Positions 62,280 to 64,000 of a stretch of DNA of 64,000 nucleotides are shown here, piece after piece (position 1 is the first letter of the stretch; each line of letters begins with the position of its first letter). The DNA lies in NCBI RefSeq assembly GCF_023856365.1, contig NC_064538.1:7820435-7884434 (forward strand), in the 5' to 3' direction. The DNA comes from Brienomyrus brachyistius (lineage: Eukaryota > Chordata > Actinopteri > Osteoglossiformes > Mormyridae). A model generated the notes under the pieces. The model saw nothing but the letters and a program-made list of their open reading frames with translations, was not told where the DNA came from and searched no databases. The translations under genes and the position numbers were made by a program.

Positions 62280-64000
62280 GCCTCGCGCGGCTCAGCGGCG
62301 CCCCCTGCCACAGACAGAAACCAAGCCACACTACCGATTTGGGCACCAGTGAGGACTGTACAAAGAGGCAGCTTCGTAATCTTTCCCCTCCAGCTGACTG
62401 TAACTCAGAAATTCTTTTCATTATTTTCTTTGTTCATTTTCTTTCTTTTGGCGGCAAATTTTTCTGTTCGTTTCCATTTAGTCTACATTAATTTCCAGTC
62501 ATCGTAGATGAAAGCTGTCTACTAGCACGGGAAGGCAAATGGCCCCCTTCTTCCCAGTCCCAGCCCACACACTCACTCCCCACACTGCAGGGGGGAGGTG
62601 TATTTTTTCATCACTGGAGTGTGTGAAGAGGCACTCTTTCTTAACCTAACTTGAATTCCTTAGAACAGAAGCACTGTTGTTAAAGAAAGTGCCTTTTTGG
62701 TGTGTTTTATCGAACTCCCACTATCTCAGGATCGGTAGCCACTGGAATGGCTTTGTGTGGCACGCTAGCCCCCCCCCCCCACCCCACCCTACCCAGCCCC
62801 CAACCACGCACTCATCCCAAAAGACTCTACAACACAGGGAAGTAAAACAAAATTCAATGATAGTTGCTGTTCTGTCTGCCTTTTTGATGGCGGCAAACAA
62901 AAGAACCTCATTGGGGTTTTACAGATAATAGTGATTTGTTAGTGGGAGCTAATCAATGTTTGAAATAGGACCATCCAGACTAAGACAACCAGCCTGTAGG
63001 GTGTAAAGGTGCAAACCGTATCTCTGTCGCTTTGCACTTCGTGCTCCTGGTAACAGAGCATAGGTGCAGGTCTCTCCTTTTGTAAAGGCCTGAACTGCTT
63101 TCTAAAAAAGAAAAAGGAGGATGGTTTTTTTCTATAGAAAAAGTGTGTTTTTGGTATATCAGTTAGAAAAATGCATGACCCGCTACCCTTAAAAGGTCTC
63201 ATTATAGCACTGATAACTGGTCAGACTGATGAAGAAGGTCTGAGAACAATCACACTGTAACGGGACAATTGGACAAATGTACGATAAAATTTCCAAACGT
63301 TCGGAAGACCCTCTAGAATAGCCTTTCAGCGGATTTGCAGCAGGGTCGATAGCTTCCTCTCACGGCTGGTCGTTCACATCTTCGACTGCCTGACGTATAT
63401 TTGGGAGGTCGTTATACGAAACGAATCGATTTTATACACCGCTGCAGACGCGATTTTTGTTTTTCGCCTTCTGAACTCACCAAGCTAATGTCCCCTTCTG
63501 TTCTGAGGCAGCCAATAACTCGTTATGGTTGGCACCGGTGACGGAATTCCCTCTTCTCATCTGAAATGCTGGTTGCACACAATCGAAAAAGCCGTATCTT
63601 ACCGTCAGAGTTAAGCTGGCCTTAGTCATTGATACTGCCTGTCACAATGACTATAGTGCCCATAAAGAGCCATTCTGTCCTCTTGCAAGGACCACAATAC
63701 CCATGAATAGCCATTCTGATGATTCGAGCTCGACGTCCTCAGTGAGCTGTGGTGGAAACAAGACTAAAGCGCTTTAACTATATTATATGCAAATTCTTTT
63801 CATGCGTCTTTCAGTTTTCCATTCCTGTGGTTATGTCCACTCACCCACTCACCTGCGTAAGATAACTTCGAGAGGGGGGGTTCTCTTCGTAAATGCCCTC
63901 CTTCGTCCTGTTTTGAGCTCTGCTCTGGGGGCAGACGGAGGGAGGGCGAGCGAGAAGCCGCGGCCGAGTGGGGTGCGGGAGCTGTCGTACGCCGACCCGA
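62280..64000 (+). other. cdh4: cdh4 3' UTR and flank, end not located
   Basis: The first part should be 3' untranslated sequence. No AATAAA or ATTAAA was seen to the end of the window; the nearest variant is CATAAA at about 63660. T-rich stretches (62416-62465) and a poly-C run (62768-62781) occur. From about 63890 the sequence becomes GC- and CpG-rich (GAAGCCGCGGCCGAGTGG) up to the window end, perhaps the edge of a CpG island. No ORF with known similarity was found. Confidence 0.6.

Overview
The window is a piece of vertebrate, almost certainly teleost fish, genomic DNA. It carries one recognisable protein-coding gene on the + strand: the last 12 coding exons of a classical type I cadherin. 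The translated exons match R-cadherin (cdh4) better than N-cadherin (cdh2). The teleost assignment rests on tRNA-derived SINEs of fish type, one ending in a GGAT-repeat tail, a Tc1-like transposon remnant, several fish-style foldback elements and many CA/GT microsatellites and minisatellites. The species cannot be fixed from the sequence.

Layout. Positions 1-3794 are intron upstream of the first visible exon; the exons for the signal peptide, propeptide and first 23 residues of mature EC1 lie outside the window. Coding exons are 3795-3950, 9280-9424, 15241-15413, 26492-26629, 38549-38734, 44354-44607, 52507-52649, 56859-57092, 57298-57531, 59629-59768, 59850-60014 and 62073-62279. Their lengths (156, 145, 173, 138, 186, 254, 143, 234, 234, 140, 165, 207 bp) and phases join into one open frame of 724 codons plus TAG. 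By homology they correspond to exons 5-16 of the 16-exon N-/R-cadherin gene plan. The protein segment runs from most of EC1 through EC2-EC5, one membrane helix and the complete cytoplasmic tail with p120- and beta-catenin-binding regions. The 3' UTR starts at 62280; no AATAAA or ATTAAA was found before the window ends.

The introns (81 bp to about 11.9 kb) hold no second gene that I can support. They hold tandem arrays with periods of about 10/30, 16, 37, 38, 45 and 46 bp, plus a degenerate CCTAG-rich array. They also hold at least four short inverted-repeat elements, three clear SINEs, an internally deleted Tc1-like element, a LINE reverse-transcriptase tail fragment, a CpG-dense patch, and a few homeodomain/POU-site clusters that look like candidate enhancers. 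Most long ORFs here are by-products of tandem repeats with stop-free units.

I found no sign of an undescribed biological system. The points most worth a second look are: the intron-13 46-bp minisatellite, which stays open in frame with the membrane exon; a 30-copy, indel-free 38-bp array in which nearly every unit carries a TATA-like motif, a GC-box and a p53-half-site palindrome; and an Asp-to-Asn change in the EC4 LDRE calcium motif.
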